Shown here one piece after another: positions 25,138 to 33,506 of a stretch of 64,000 bases of DNA. This DNA is from Ascidiaceihabitans sp039975415. Its GTDB lineage: Bacteria; Pseudomonadota; Alphaproteobacteria; Rhodobacterales; Rhodobacteraceae. The stretch lies in NCBI RefSeq assembly GCF_039975415.1, contig NZ_JBDWHD010000005.1; one strand, given 5' to 3'. The notes beneath the pieces were generated by a model that made no database searches, was not told the DNA's origin, and was given only the letters and a program-made list of their open reading frames with translations. Both the position numbers and the translations under genes were made by a program. Numbering within the stretch: position 1 is the first letter of the stretch; each line of letters opens with the position of its first letter.

Positions 25138-25689
25138 ATGAATGAAAGATATACTGTGTCCAACGAAGAAAATACCACGGACCAGATTGCAGGCCTTGTT
25201 AAATGGTTTGACCCCGTAAAGGGTTTTGGATTTGTCGTCGCGGACCAAGGTGGGCCCGATATCCTGTTACATGTGAATGTGCTGCGCAATTTTGGCCAAA
25301 GCTCTGTCGCTGACGGGGCGCGCATAACTGTAGATGTCCAAAATACCGACCGCGGCGTGCAAGCCGTCGGAATTATCAGTATTGAACCGCCTGAAGGAGA
25401 CGGCACAGCAAACCTGTCTGACATCGCAGAGCTGGACGCCGATACAGTGGCCGATGCGCCGCTGGAACCGGGCAGGGTCAAATGGTTCGACAAGGGCAAG
25501 GGCTTTGGATTCGCCAATATCTTTGCGCGTGAAGAAGATGTTTTCCTGCATGTTGAAGTGCTGCGCAGATCAGGGCTTTCTGATTTGCAACCCGGCGAGG
25601 CCCTTGCAATGCGCGTCATAGACGGCAAACGTGGTAAGATGGCGGCTGAAGTTCACGCCTGGGAAGTTGCATTACACAAGGACACCTGA
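25138..25689 (+). CDS. Cold-shock protein with two CSD domains
   Basis: This protein of about 183 residues contains two cold-shock domains, each with the RNP1 motif KGFGF and the W-F-D entry (GLVKWFDPVKGFGFV and GRVKWFDKGKGFGFA), joined by an acidic linker. It likely binds single-stranded RNA or DNA and affects translation or RNA structure. The start is uncertain: the ATG at 25138 gives MNERYTVSNEEN, a GTG at 25156 is also possible, and a Shine-Dalgarno site is not clear for either. It stops 2 bp before the DUF192 gene, so the two are likely cotranscribed. Confidence 0.9.
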   Translation: MNERYTVSNEENTTDQIAGLVKWFDPVKGFGFVVADQGGPDILLHVNVLRNFGQSSVADGARITVDVQNTDRGVQAVGIISIEPPEGDGTANLSDIAELDADTVADAPLEPGRVKWFDKGKGFGFANIFAREEDVFLHVEVLRRSGLSDLQPGEALAMRVIDGKRGKMAAEVHAWEVALHKDT

Positions 25690-25691
25690 TT

Positions 25692-26165
25692 GTGCGGTAT
25701 ATTCTGTCTGCTTTGGCTCTGACTGTTGTTTTTCTATCTACAGGCGGGGCAGGGTATGCAGAATGTCGTGCTGATACTGTGTATCTTCGCGGCGATTGGG
25801 GGCAGGCGCGATTCAGCGTCGATGTGGCCGACACTTTTGAAACTCAAAGTCGCGGTTTGATGTTTGTGGAAGAGATGCCTTTGTCCAAGGGCATGTTGTT
25901 TGTCTACGACCGTCCAAAATCGTTGTCATTTTGGATGCGCAACACACTGATTCCTTTGGATATGGTCTTCGTCGATCCGTTTGGCGTTGTGAAGCACATC
26001 CACTCGAATGCGATTCCCCAAGACCTGACCCCGATCCACGGTGGCGACGGGCTTGTCGCCGTTCTTGAGATCAACGGCGGTTTGGCCAAGCAGCTTGGCA
26101 TTACGGTTGGATCTGAAATGCGGCATCCTTCTTTTGTGAAATCTCTGGCCGCTTGGCCCTGTTAG
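25692..26165 (+). CDS. Secreted DUF192 family protein
   Basis: This 157-residue protein starts with a GTG (25692) and a signal peptide (MRYILSALALTVVFLSTGGAGYA). The rest is a DUF192 domain with GLMFVEEMPLSKGMLFVYD and SFWMRNTLIPLDMVFVD. DUF192 proteins are small, periplasmic and of unknown biochemical role. It follows the cold-shock gene by 2 bp, but the functional link is unclear. It is followed by a short gap and then tRNA-Pro. Confidence 0.88.
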   Translation: MRYILSALALTVVFLSTGGAGYAECRADTVYLRGDWGQARFSVDVADTFETQSRGLMFVEEMPLSKGMLFVYDRPKSLSFWMRNTLIPLDMVFVDPFGVVKHIHSNAIPQDLTPIHGGDGLVAVLEINGGLAKQLGITVGSEMRHPSFVKSLAAWPC

Positions 26166-26314
26166 GCGGGTTGTGCGGCCATGGCGCAGGGGCTTTCATC
26201 GTTCCAATTGAATGCCACAGCGCACAAGTGAGATAAAATCGAATTGGGGTACCTTTGATGTACTTTAAGGGCTTTTCAAATCAGAACACGCGGTCTAAAG
26301 AGACGCACATGGTT

Positions 26315-26391
<77 letters not shown>

Positions 26392-26428
26392 TATATAACC
26401 AGTCCGACACCCATAGGACTGCGACGCA

Positions 26429-26467
26429 AACAGGCGCTACATCTACATGTAGCGCCTGTTGTCGTTT
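26429..26467 (+). terminator. Terminator after tRNA-Pro
   Basis: A perfect inverted repeat, CAGGCGCTACAT (26431-26442) and ATGTAGCGCCTG (26447-26458), extended by AA/TT, is followed by TTGTCGTTTTG. The 14-bp stem with a 4-nt loop and T-rich tail fits a terminator. Confidence 0.88.
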
Positions 26468-27103
26468 TGATCATTTAAATCTCAACATCTTGTGTTTCGT
26501 ACGCCAGCGGCTGCAGTGATTCCTTTGATCGGTGGGGCGTAGACCGTCGGATTCGTTGCAATTGGTTGCATCTTGGTCACCATATTTAGGGCCCGCATCG
26601 TAAGGTCTACAAAATATTGATTTAGCAAATTCCGTCCACAGTCATGGTCGTTAACTTGTGGATAACTTCATCGGATGGTTCACAAATTAGGGCTAAACTG
26701 GCCCAAACATTCACAAAACTGTGACCCGATACTGGGGGTAAAAATCCTTAACATTTATTAACGTTAACGAAGTGAATCGGGCACCCACGTGACCCCCTGT
26801 TTCATCTTGTTTGGTCAAGGGTGTTTGTTGTTAAAAAAGTGCAAAAAGAGCGTTGACCGGATGGGTGCAGATACGTCAAGTTGTGTAAACCAACCAACGC
26901 ACTACTAGATTTAGTGATTAACACTAAGCAGGACGTTGGAACGGTAGGGACGGCAAAAAGCTTCGGTTTTCCAAATTGAACTGGCTGTGCAGCGTGACAT
27001 GCGTTGCGTGCAGCGTCGATTTTTGCGCCCAAACGACTGAGGTGGGGGGCCCGCAACGCCGGGGCTGCCAAAAAAATTGAAACGCTTGTGATGAGGCAGC
27101 GCT
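26461..27103 (+). promoter_or_regulatory. Long non-coding region upstream of nrdJ
   Basis: No gene is visible in these 643 bp. Several small symmetric elements occur: a perfect DnaA-box (TGTGGATAA at 26657-26665), TCACA-AAAC-TGTGA at 26711-26724, the palindrome TTAACGTTAA at 26758-26767, and TTAGTG-ATTAA-CACTAA at 26911-26927. I looked for the conserved B12-box of a cobalamin riboswitch and did not find it. The region probably holds the nrdJ promoter and its regulators. Confidence 0.5.
26657..26665 (-). promoter_or_regulatory. DnaA-box in the nrdJ upstream region
   Basis: TGTGGATAA here is the exact reverse complement of the consensus DnaA box TTATCCACA. DnaA controls nrdAB in E. coli. A box in front of a ribonucleotide reductase gene would link nucleotide supply to replication initiation, though a single 9-mer can also occur by chance. 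Confidence 0.4.
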
Positions 27104-30100
27104 ATGAAGATTGAAAGAACATTCACGACAGCCGGGCAGGACGCTTACGCATCCTTGGATTTCGTGTCCACAGTGTCGGAAATCCGCAATCCTGATGGTA
27201 CAATCGTGTTTCACCTCGACAACGTTGAGGTGCCGGCCAAATGGAGCCAGGTCGCGTCAGATGTCATCGCGCAAAAATACTTCCGCAAAGCAGGCGTTCC
27301 AAGCCGTTTGAAGAAAGTTAAAGAAAAAGACGTTCCCGAATTCCTGTGGCGCTCTGTTCCAGATGGCGACGATGTCGAGTTCACAGGCGAAACATCTTCC
27401 AAGCAAGTGTTCGACCGCCTTGCAGGTGCGTGGGCGTATTGGGGCTGGAAAGGTGGCTACTTCACCACCGAAGCCGACGCACAGGCCTACTACGACGAGA
27501 TGCGCCACATGCTGGCCTCGCAGCGCGCAGCACCAAACAGCCCGCAGTGGTTCAACACAGGGCTGCACTGGGCTTACGGCATCGATGGTCCGGCCCAAGG
27601 CCACCACTATGTCGATTACAAGACAGGCAAATTGACTGCGTCCAAATCATCCTACGAACACCCACAGCCCCACGCCTGCTTCATCCAGTCCGTGTCCGAC
27701 GATCTGGTCAACGACGGTGGCATCATGGATTTGTGGGTGCGTGAAGCGCGTTTGTTCAAATACGGCTCTGGCACAGGCACCAACTTCTCGTCCTTGCGGG
27801 CAGCGGGCGAAAATCTGTCCGGTGGTGGTAAATCCTCTGGCCTCATGGGTTTCCTGAAAATCGGTGACCGTGCAGCAGGGGCCATCAAGTCCGGTGGCAC
27901 AACACGTCGCGCGGCCAAGATGGTGATCGTCGATGCGGATCACCCCGATATCGAAGACTTCATCAACTGGAAGGTGCTGGAAGAGCAGAAAGTGGCGTCC
28001 ATCGTCGCAGGCTCCAAAATGCACGAGCAAAAGCTGAACCTGATCTTTGACGCGATCAAAGCATGGGACGGCGCCGAGGCAGACGCCTACGATCCAAAGA
28101 CCAACCCACAGCTGAAAGACGCCGTGCGTGCCGCTAAAAAGGTTGCGATCCCAGAGACATACGTGAAACGCGTGCTGGATTACGCAAAGCAGGGCCACAC
28201 ATCCATCGAATTCCCGACGTATGACACGGATTGGGATTCCGAAGCTTACAATTCTGTCTCCGGCCAAAACTCCAACAACTCTATCCGCGTGACAAACGCC
28301 TTCCTGACGGCCGTTGAAAAAGACGCAGACTGGGAATTGGTCAACCGTACAAACGGCAAAGTACACAAGGTCATCAAAGCGCGTGATCTGTGGGAACAAG
28401 TCGGCCACGCCGCATGGGCCTGTGCCGATCCAGGCATCCAATACCACGACACCGTGAACGAATGGCACACATGCCCTGAAGACGGCGAAATCCGCGGATC
28501 AAACCCGTGTTCCGAATACATGTTCCTTGACGACACCGCCTGTAACCTTGCGTCCATGAACCTGCTGACCTTCTTGAAAGACGGCCAGTTCCAAGTGGAA
28601 GACTACATGCACGCCTCGCGTCTGTGGACTGTGACGCTGGAAATCTCGGTGATGATGGCGCAGTTCCCGTCCAAAGCGATTGCGCAGCGGTCTTATGACT
28701 TCCGCACGCTGGGTCTGGGTTATGCGAACATCGGCGGCTTGCTGATGAACATGGGCTATTCCTATGACAGCGACGAAGGCCGCGCCTTGTGTGGCGCGTT
28801 GACCGCGATCATGACAGGCGTTGCATATGCGACATCTGCTGAAATGGCAGGCGAGCTTGGCCCGTTCCCGGGTTACAAAAAGAACGCCGACCACATGCTG
28901 CGGGTCATGCGCAACCATCGCAACGCATCTTATGGCGCGAAAGAAGGCTATGAAGCATTGGCCGTGAAACCCGTGCCATTGGACCACGCCAACTGCCCGG
29001 ATGCCCGTCTGATTGATCTGGCAATGTCCACATGGGACGAGGCGCTTGCTTTGGGTGAAAAGAACGGCTACCGAAACGCGCAAACTTCTGTGATCGCACC
29101 AACAGGCACGATCGGTCTGGTGATGGATTGCGACACGACAGGGATCGAGCCTGACTTTGCGCTGGTGAAATTCAAGAAGCTTGCGGGCGGCGGCTACTTC
29201 AAGATCATCAACCAATCCGTGCCAGCGGCTTTGGAAAAGCTGGGCTACGGGTCGGCGCAGATCGAAGAAATCGTATCCCACGCCGTGGGCCACGGCAGCA
29301 TCGGCAACGCGCCGGGCATCAACCACACGTCCTTAATGGGGCATGGGTTTGGACCAAATGAGCTGGCCAAAGTGGACGCGGCGCTGGAATCAGCTTTCGA
29401 CATCCGCTTTGTCTTCAACCAATGGACCTTGGGCGAAGAGTTCTGCACGCAAGTGCTTGGTATACCAACGGAAAAGCTGAACGATCCAACCTTCGATCTG
29501 CTAAAATCCTTGGGCTTCTCCAAGGCGGACATCGAGGCAGCCAACAACCACGTTTGTGGCACAATGACCGTTGAAGGTGCGCCGCATCTGAAAGAACATC
29601 ATTACAGCATCTTTGACTGCGCCAACCCGTGCGGCAAAACCGGCAAGCGTTACTTGTCCGTGAACAGCCACATCCACATGATGGCCGCGGCACAATCCTT
29701 CATCTCGGGTGCGATTTCCAAAACGATCAACATGCCAAACGATGCAACGATCGAAGACTGCCAGAAAGCCTATGAACTGTCATGGTCGTTGGGTGTAAAA
29801 GCGAACGCTTTGTACCGCGATGGTTCCAAACTGTCCCAGCCTTTGGCGGCAGCTTTGGTCGAAGACGACGACGACGCGCAGGAAACACTGGAAAGCGGTT
29901 CCATGCACGAAAAGGCCACAGTTCTGGCCGAAAAGATCGTCGAAAAGGTAATCATCAAGGAAATCGTCAAGTCGCACCGCGAAAAGATGCCAGAGCGCCG
30001 CAAAGGCTACACCCAAAAAGCCATCGTGGGCGGGCACAAAGTGTACCTGCGCACAGGTGAATACCAAGACGGCAATCTGGGCGAGATCTTCATCGACATG

Positions 30101-30784
30101 CACAAAGAAGGTGCAGGCTTCCGGGCGATGATGAACAACTTTGCCATCGCTGTGTCCGTGGGTCTGCAATACGGTGTGCCTTTGGAGGAATTTGTCGACG
30201 CCTTCACCTTCACCAAATTCGAACCAGCCGGCATGGTGCAAGGCAACGACAGCATCAAGAATGCGACCTCAATCCTTGATTACATCTTCCGCGAACTGGC
30301 CGTGTCCTATCTGGACCGCACCGATCTGGCGCATGTCCAACCCGAAGGCGCGTCATTTGACAGCCTTGGGCGCGGCGAAGAAGAGGGCGTCAGCAACGTC
30401 TCCGAGATTTCGGAAACAGCGGCCAGCAAGTCCTTGGAAGTGCTGAAACAAATCAGCTCAACGGGCTATCTGCGCAAGCGTTTGCCGCAAGATCTTGTGG
30501 TTCTGCAAGGAGGCATGGCCGAAGCAGGCATGAGTGATCCTGTGGGTGCATTGGAAACTCTGGTGCCGGAAATCGCCACAGCCGCCGTCGTTTCGGGTGG
30601 TGGGGCAACGGCTGTCAGTTCTGGAACCGTCAGTTCCGGCTCAATCAAAATGGACGCACGGGTCAAAGCCAAAATGCAAGGCTATGAGGGCGAAGCCTGT
30701 GGCGAATGTGGCAACTACACGTTGGTGCGCAACGGCACCTGCATGAAGTGCAATACATGCGGTGGCACTTCGGGCTGCAGCTGA
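27104..30784 (+). CDS. nrdJ: Adenosylcobalamin-dependent (class II) ribonucleotide reductase
   Basis: This 1226-residue protein is the class II ribonucleotide reductase, which makes deoxyribonucleotides using adenosylcobalamin as radical source and works with or without oxygen. It has HACFIQSVSDDL (redox Cys), the radical-loop segment SNPCSEYMFLDDTACNLASMNL, the substrate-binding APTGTIGLVMD and a long C-terminal part. The very C-terminus has a Cys-rich segment, CGECGNYTLV then CMKCNTCGG, likely a zinc-binding or redox tail. The length agrees with the ~1200-residue alphaproteobacterial NrdJ type. The ATG is preceded by GAGGCAGCGCT. Confidence 0.97.
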   Translation: MKIERTFTTAGQDAYASLDFVSTVSEIRNPDGTIVFHLDNVEVPAKWSQVASDVIAQKYFRKAGVPSRLKKVKEKDVPEFLWRSVPDGDDVEFTGETSSKQVFDRLAGAWAYWGWKGGYFTTEADAQAYYDEMRHMLASQRAAPNSPQWFNTGLHWAYGIDGPAQGHHYVDYKTGKLTASKSSYEHPQPHACFIQSVSDDLVNDGGIMDLWVREARLFKYGSGTGTNFSSLRAAGENLSGGGKSSGLMGFLKIGDRAAGAIKSGGTTRRAAKMVIVDADHPDIEDFINWKVLEEQKVASIVAGSKMHEQKLNLIFDAIKAWDGAEADAYDPKTNPQLKDAVRAAKKVAIPETYVKRVLDYAKQGHTSIEFPTYDTDWDSEAYNSVSGQNSNNSIRVTNAFLTAVEKDADWELVNRTNGKVHKVIKARDLWEQVGHAAWACADPGIQYHDTVNEWHTCPEDGEIRGSNPCSEYMFLDDTACNLASMNLLTFLKDGQFQVEDYMHASRLWTVTLEISVMMAQFPSKAIAQRSYDFRTLGLGYANIGGLLMNMGYSYDSDEGRALCGALTAIMTGVAYATSAEMAGELGPFPGYKKNADHMLRVMRNHRNASYGAKEGYEALAVKPVPLDHANCPDARLIDLAMSTWDEALALGEKNGYRNAQTSVIAPTGTIGLVMDCDTTGIEPDFALVKFKKLAGGGYFKIINQSVPAALEKLGYGSAQIEEIVSHAVGHGSIGNAPGINHTSLMGHGFGPNELAKVDAALESAFDIRFVFNQWTLGEEFCTQVLGIPTEKLNDPTFDLLKSLGFSKADIEAANNHVCGTMTVEGAPHLKEHHYSIFDCANPCGKTGKRYLSVNSHIHMMAAAQSFISGAISKTINMPNDATIEDCQKAYELSWSLGVKANALYRDGSKLSQPLAAALVEDDDDAQETLESGSMHEKATVLAEKIVEKVIIKEIVKSHREKMPERRKGYTQKAIVGGHKVYLRTGEYQDGNLGEIFIDMHKEGAGFRAMMNNFAIAVSVGLQYGVPLEEFVDAFTFTKFEPAGMVQGNDSIKNATSILDYIFRELAVSYLDRTDLAHVQPEGASFDSLGRGEEEGVSNVSEISETAASKSLEVLKQISSTGYLRKRLPQDLVVLQGGMAEAGMSDPVGALETLVPEIATAAVVSGGGATAVSSGTVSSGSIKMDARVKAKMQGYEGEACGECGNYTLVRNGTCMKCNTCGGTSGCS

Positions 30785-30813
30785 AATTCACCTCTCCGAT
30801 CCGGAGATGTGTA

Positions 30814-30845
30814 GGGGGTCGGCTCCATGCAAATGACCGACCCCC
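30814..30845 (+). terminator. Stem-loop after nrdJ
   Basis: Perfect 9-bp arms GGGGGTCGG (30814-30822) and CCGACCCCC (30837-30845) around a 14-nt loop lie 30 bp after the nrdJ stop. A T-run is missing, so it is either a weak or factor-dependent terminator or an mRNA-stabilising 3' structure. Confidence 0.55.
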
Positions 30846-30866
30846 GACGAATTAGGAAATTCTTTG

Positions 30867-31064
30867 AGTTTCCGCAGTAACAGGGTGGGGCGCGACTGTA
30901 GTCCTTCCCACCTTATACGGGGGCCTTCTTTTAGGTCTCTGGTACACGGGGCGGGTGCGCTCGCCCCTAACGACGTCTAGGCCGCAGGCAAAAAAATTCC
31001 GAGCGGTTAACATAGTGAGCTTAGACGGCGAAACTAATGGGGGGACTTCGGTCCTCCCTTTTTT
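30867..31064 (+). ncRNA. Candidate structured non-coding RNA, unknown family
   Basis: A closing stem pairs AGTTT-C-CGC (30867-30875) with GCGAAACT (31028-31035), allowing one bulge. Inside are a hairpin with arms AGGGTGGG (30882-30889) and CCCACCTT (30907-30914), and a second arm in which GGCCT pairs with AGGCC around an inner 8-bp hairpin (GGGGCGGG, loop TGCG, CTCGCCCC). An intrinsic terminator follows directly. It does not match tmRNA, RNase P, SRP RNA or B12 riboswitch hallmarks that I know. A 6S-like RNA was considered but not supported. No promoter is obvious. Confidence 0.38.
31039..31064 (+). terminator. Strong UUCG-loop terminator
   Basis: GGGGGGAC, loop TTCG, GTCCTCCC followed by six T residues gives a classic intrinsic terminator with a stabilising UUCG tetraloop. 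It is 255 bp after the nrdJ stop and more than 130 bp before the next start. It therefore probably ends a transcript that begins in the intergenic region. Confidence 0.88.
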
Positions 31065-31199
31065 CTTGTGTTGTGCATTGATGGCTGTTTCCGGGTTTGG
31101 GTGTCCCCATCTTTCTTTTCAGCGGCTAAAAGCCAGCGCTCTAACTGATCCTTAAGGCTCAGGCTGTAAACGGCATGGATCACAGCAATCAGAGCGCCT

Positions 31200-31673
31200 A
31201 TGCCACAACGCCGTAAACCGTCCATGCATCATATTCCGGCCTACGAAGATGCTGGGTTGTTCAAGAATACTGTGTCACCCATCGATGTGGAGTTGGTGCC
31301 GCAAATGCAGCGTAATGCGCGACAGGATTTGGTGGTACGCGGTTTTTTGCAGGATCGGTCGATTGATGTGGTGTTTGCGGGACGCCGTGCCAAACAAGTG
31401 GCGCCTTTGGAAACGCATCTGTCCGCGATGGTCGCGCATGCGCGGCGGTGGGCACAGGGGCAGGGGCTTGGAAAATCGGTTGATGTGGAAAGCCTACGTT
31501 TACCACTGCGCATCGAAGGTGCGTTTCGGCCAAAATTTTCGCGTGACGTGTCAGGCTGGGAAACCCGTGCCTATCAAATCATGGTATCGCGTTGGACGAT
31601 GATTGACGCGGTCGGAAATATTACAGTGTTCGGCACGCAACCTGTCATTTCAGCGGCCAAAACCCCGCGTTAA
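31200..31673 (+). CDS. Unknown conserved protein downstream of nrdJ
   Basis: This 157-residue protein (MPQRRKPSMHHIPAYEDAG, then FKNTVSPIDVELVPQMQRNARQDLVVRGF) has no signal peptide or membrane helix. The middle part FAGRRAKQVAPLETHLSAMVAHARRWA and the end VSRWTMIDAVGNITVFGTQP recall a hypothetical protein seen near nrdJ in Rhodobacteraceae. The start could instead be the ATG at 31224. No function can be assigned. Confidence 0.7.
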   Translation: MPQRRKPSMHHIPAYEDAGLFKNTVSPIDVELVPQMQRNARQDLVVRGFLQDRSIDVVFAGRRAKQVAPLETHLSAMVAHARRWAQGQGLGKSVDVESLRLPLRIEGAFRPKFSRDVSGWETRAYQIMVSRWTMIDAVGNITVFGTQPVISAAKTPR

Positions 31674-31687
31674 CGGGCGTGTACAGT

Positions 31688-32344
31688 TCAGCCGGTTTTT
31701 ACGGACCACTGTTCCCAAACAAACGGGTATTCCCAATCGCAACTGTGGGTGACAGCCAAGCCTGCGCGAATTTCGTCCCGCACAGGACTGAAACGGGGCT
31801 CAAACAGATGGAACTGAACCTGAAGTGTCCCAATACGCGCCATGATCCCGCTATCGATCAGCGCGGGAAGCAGATCGTATTCTCCACCTTCGATGTTCAT
31901 CTTCGCCAATGCGATGTCGGGAATGTCGTTGTCAGCAAAGAACCGGTCAAGGCTGCGAATTTCGGCTTCAAATGCAGTGGCGTGATCGGCCACAGCAGAA
32001 GACGCGTCGCCTGCATCCGAAAGCGTCAGGTGGCCGTCTTCAGCACCCAAAGCAAAGCTGTGGACGTGAACATTGTCACGATTTGCAAACTGGTCATGCA
32101 ATGACTTTGCAAATCCCGGATGGGGTTCAAAAACATGAACGATGGCCTCGGGTTGCGACCGCAAAACATCTTCGGTCCACGCGCCCACATATCCGCCAAA
32201 GTCAAACACAACAGCGCCCGCGGACAAGTCATAGCGTTCCAGACGGGCTTGGCCTTTGTCACGCTTCCAGGCCTTGTAGGCGTCATGAAACACGCCTTTC
32301 CAAGGATTGCGACGGCGGTCGAGCCAGCGTTTGAGTGAGGCCAT
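31688..32344 (-). CDS. FkbM family methyltransferase
   Basis: This 218-residue SAM-dependent methyltransferase has the SAM-binding motif VVFDFGGYVGAWTEDVL (about residues 45-61), an acidic residue in VHVFEPHPGFAKSL, the segment RSLDRFFADNDIPDIALAKMNIEGGEYDLL, in which the DIEGxE-type motif of FkbM domains is visible, and a C-terminal FHLFEPR. FkbM proteins O-methylate sugars or small molecules. No glycosyltransferase cluster is adjacent, so the acceptor is unknown. The gene is on the same strand as the ECF sigma factor. Confidence 0.88.
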   Translation of the reverse strand: MASLKRWLDRRRNPWKGVFHDAYKAWKRDKGQARLERYDLSAGAVVFDFGGYVGAWTEDVLRSQPEAIVHVFEPHPGFAKSLHDQFANRDNVHVHSFALGAEDGHLTLSDAGDASSAVADHATAFEAEIRSLDRFFADNDIPDIALAKMNIEGGEYDLLPALIDSGIMARIGTLQVQFHLFEPRFSPVRDEIRAGLAVTHSCDWEYPFVWEQWSVKTG

Positions 32345-32421
32345 GGGGTATTTCCTTCAAAACTTGACCTTGGTTAGCGGTCCATGGCCTGCGGTTCAAG
32401 CGCTGGCGAGTGCATTGTGTG

Positions 32422-32886
32422 TTATTCAGTGGTGCCCAAAGTGTCACGCAGACGTGCGCGGGCACGCGCAAGGCGCGACATCACAGTGCCGACAGGCACA
32501 TCCAACTGATGCGCCAAAGTGGCGGGCGATGTCTCTCCGCTGCAAATCAGTCGCATCAACACGGCCTGATCGGCAGGCAGTGCATCGATCGCCTGCAAAG
32601 CATCGGCACATTCCAAACGGGTCAATGCCACCGGATCAACTGCAACCGCATCGTCTTCCAGTTCTTCGGGTGGCGGCGGACCACGCCATTTCATGCGGGC
32701 TTGATTGTGCAGCGTGCGCATCGCGTAGGGCCCCAATTTGTCGATGGAATGCCCCTTTTTGAGCCGTTGCAAGATCCGCAGCAACGCGTCTTGCATCAGA
32801 TCTTCGGCGTCGGCGGGTGATGGGGTCAAACGCCGTGCACGCCTTTTCAATAAGGGCATCAGGTCTTCCAGAGATGTGTTTTGCAT
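32422..32886 (-). CDS. ECF sigma factor (RNA polymerase sigma-70 family)
   Basis: This 154-residue ECF sigma factor has a region 2 helix (PADAEDLMQDALLRILQRL, about residues 24-42) and a region 4 helix-turn-helix (SPATLAHQLDVPVGTVMSRLARARARLRD, about residues 119-147). I start it at the ATG at 32886 because AGGAGG lies 8-10 bp upstream; the longer reading frame has no such site. No anti-sigma gene is next to it. It diverges from a secreted EF-hand protein across about 236 bp. Confidence 0.9.
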   Translation of the reverse strand: MQNTSLEDLMPLLKRRARRLTPSPADAEDLMQDALLRILQRLKKGHSIDKLGPYAMRTLHNQARMKWRGPPPPEELEDDAVAVDPVALTRLECADALQAIDALPADQAVLMRLICSGETSPATLAHQLDVPVGTVMSRLARARARLRDTLGTTE

Positions 32887-33122
32887 GAATAGTGCCTCCT
32901 GCGGGCACTGTTTCAAATCCTCGGAAATACACCATACGGGGGAAATTTGCCGATGGCTGGTTTGCGCATTTTTTGGGCAAGGCGTCGCGCATGGCGCTGT
33001 CTCAATTCGGCGATTCTGTGCGCGGGGACTGGGTGCAGGGACGGAAAGGGCCAATTGCGCATCAATCAGTGTGAGGGCCGATGACGGTCCTTAACCACAA
33101 AATCCTGAAAGGGAGTTATCAC

Positions 33123-33356
33123 ATGACAAAGTTTCACATCGGTACACTGGCCATCTTCGCGGCCTTCGCATCCCCTGCCTTGGCCCAAAGCGCTGACGCA
33201 AATGGCGACGGCGTGCTGACCATCGACGAAGTCCAGGCCGTTTACCCAGACGTGACTGCCGACAGCTTCACAGCGATGGATTTGAACGCTGATGGCGCTC
33301 TGGATGCAGAAGAAGTGTCTGCGGCCCAAGACGCAGGCCTTATGCCGGCAGGCTAA
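33123..33356 (+). CDS. Secreted small EF-hand protein
   Basis: This 77-residue protein has a signal peptide (MTKFHIGTLAIFAAFASPALA, cleavage near residue 21) and two EF-hand calcium loops: DANGDGVLTIDE at about residues 25-36, and DLNADGALDAEE at about 53-64. Both keep the D-x-N/D-x-D-G pattern. GGGAGTTATCAC precedes the ATG. It is likely periplasmic and calcium-binding, with an unknown partner. It is followed by a bidirectional terminator and is divergent from the ECF sigma gene. Confidence 0.9.
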   Translation: MTKFHIGTLAIFAAFASPALAQSADANGDGVLTIDEVQAVYPDVTADSFTAMDLNADGALDAEEVSAAQDAGLMPAG

Positions 33357-33448
33357 CCCAAGAATACTGGTGCCATCTTTGCGCTTTCGCGTGCCCACGT
33401 GGAAGTGCCAGATCTGACATCGCCCAGATGGCACCGGTTGGTGGGGGC

Positions 33449-33496
33449 GCGCGACCCGATGATTCCCCAAACTCATTGGGTCGCGTTGCCTTTTTG
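33449..33496. terminator. Bidirectional terminator between EF-hand and MttB-like genes
   Basis: Arms CGCGACCCGATGA and TCATTGGGTCGCG (13 bp with one wobble) around TTCCCCAAAC are followed by TTGCCTTTTTG. It sits between two convergent genes and can terminate the EF-hand gene. Confidence 0.75.
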
Positions 33497-33506
33497 TTTC
33501 AGTAGG

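Larger units (their letters stand above)
30785..31199. other. Intergenic region between nrdJ and the next gene, with a structured RNA candidate
   Basis: These 415 bp hold no credible protein gene. They contain the stem-loop after nrdJ, then a stretch (30867-31035) able to fold into several helices, then a strong terminator (31039-31064). The last ~135 bp before the next gene carry nothing I recognise. Confidence 0.6.

Noticed and set aside
26461..27103. Cobalamin riboswitch expected in front of nrdJ
   Set aside because: The conserved B12-box and its partner elements were not found by eye on the plus strand.
30867..31064. tmRNA, RNase P, SRP RNA or 6S RNA
   Set aside because: No tag-peptide coding, no TTCGA/CCA end, no SRP tetraloop region and no convincing 6S central bubble; left as an unassigned candidate.
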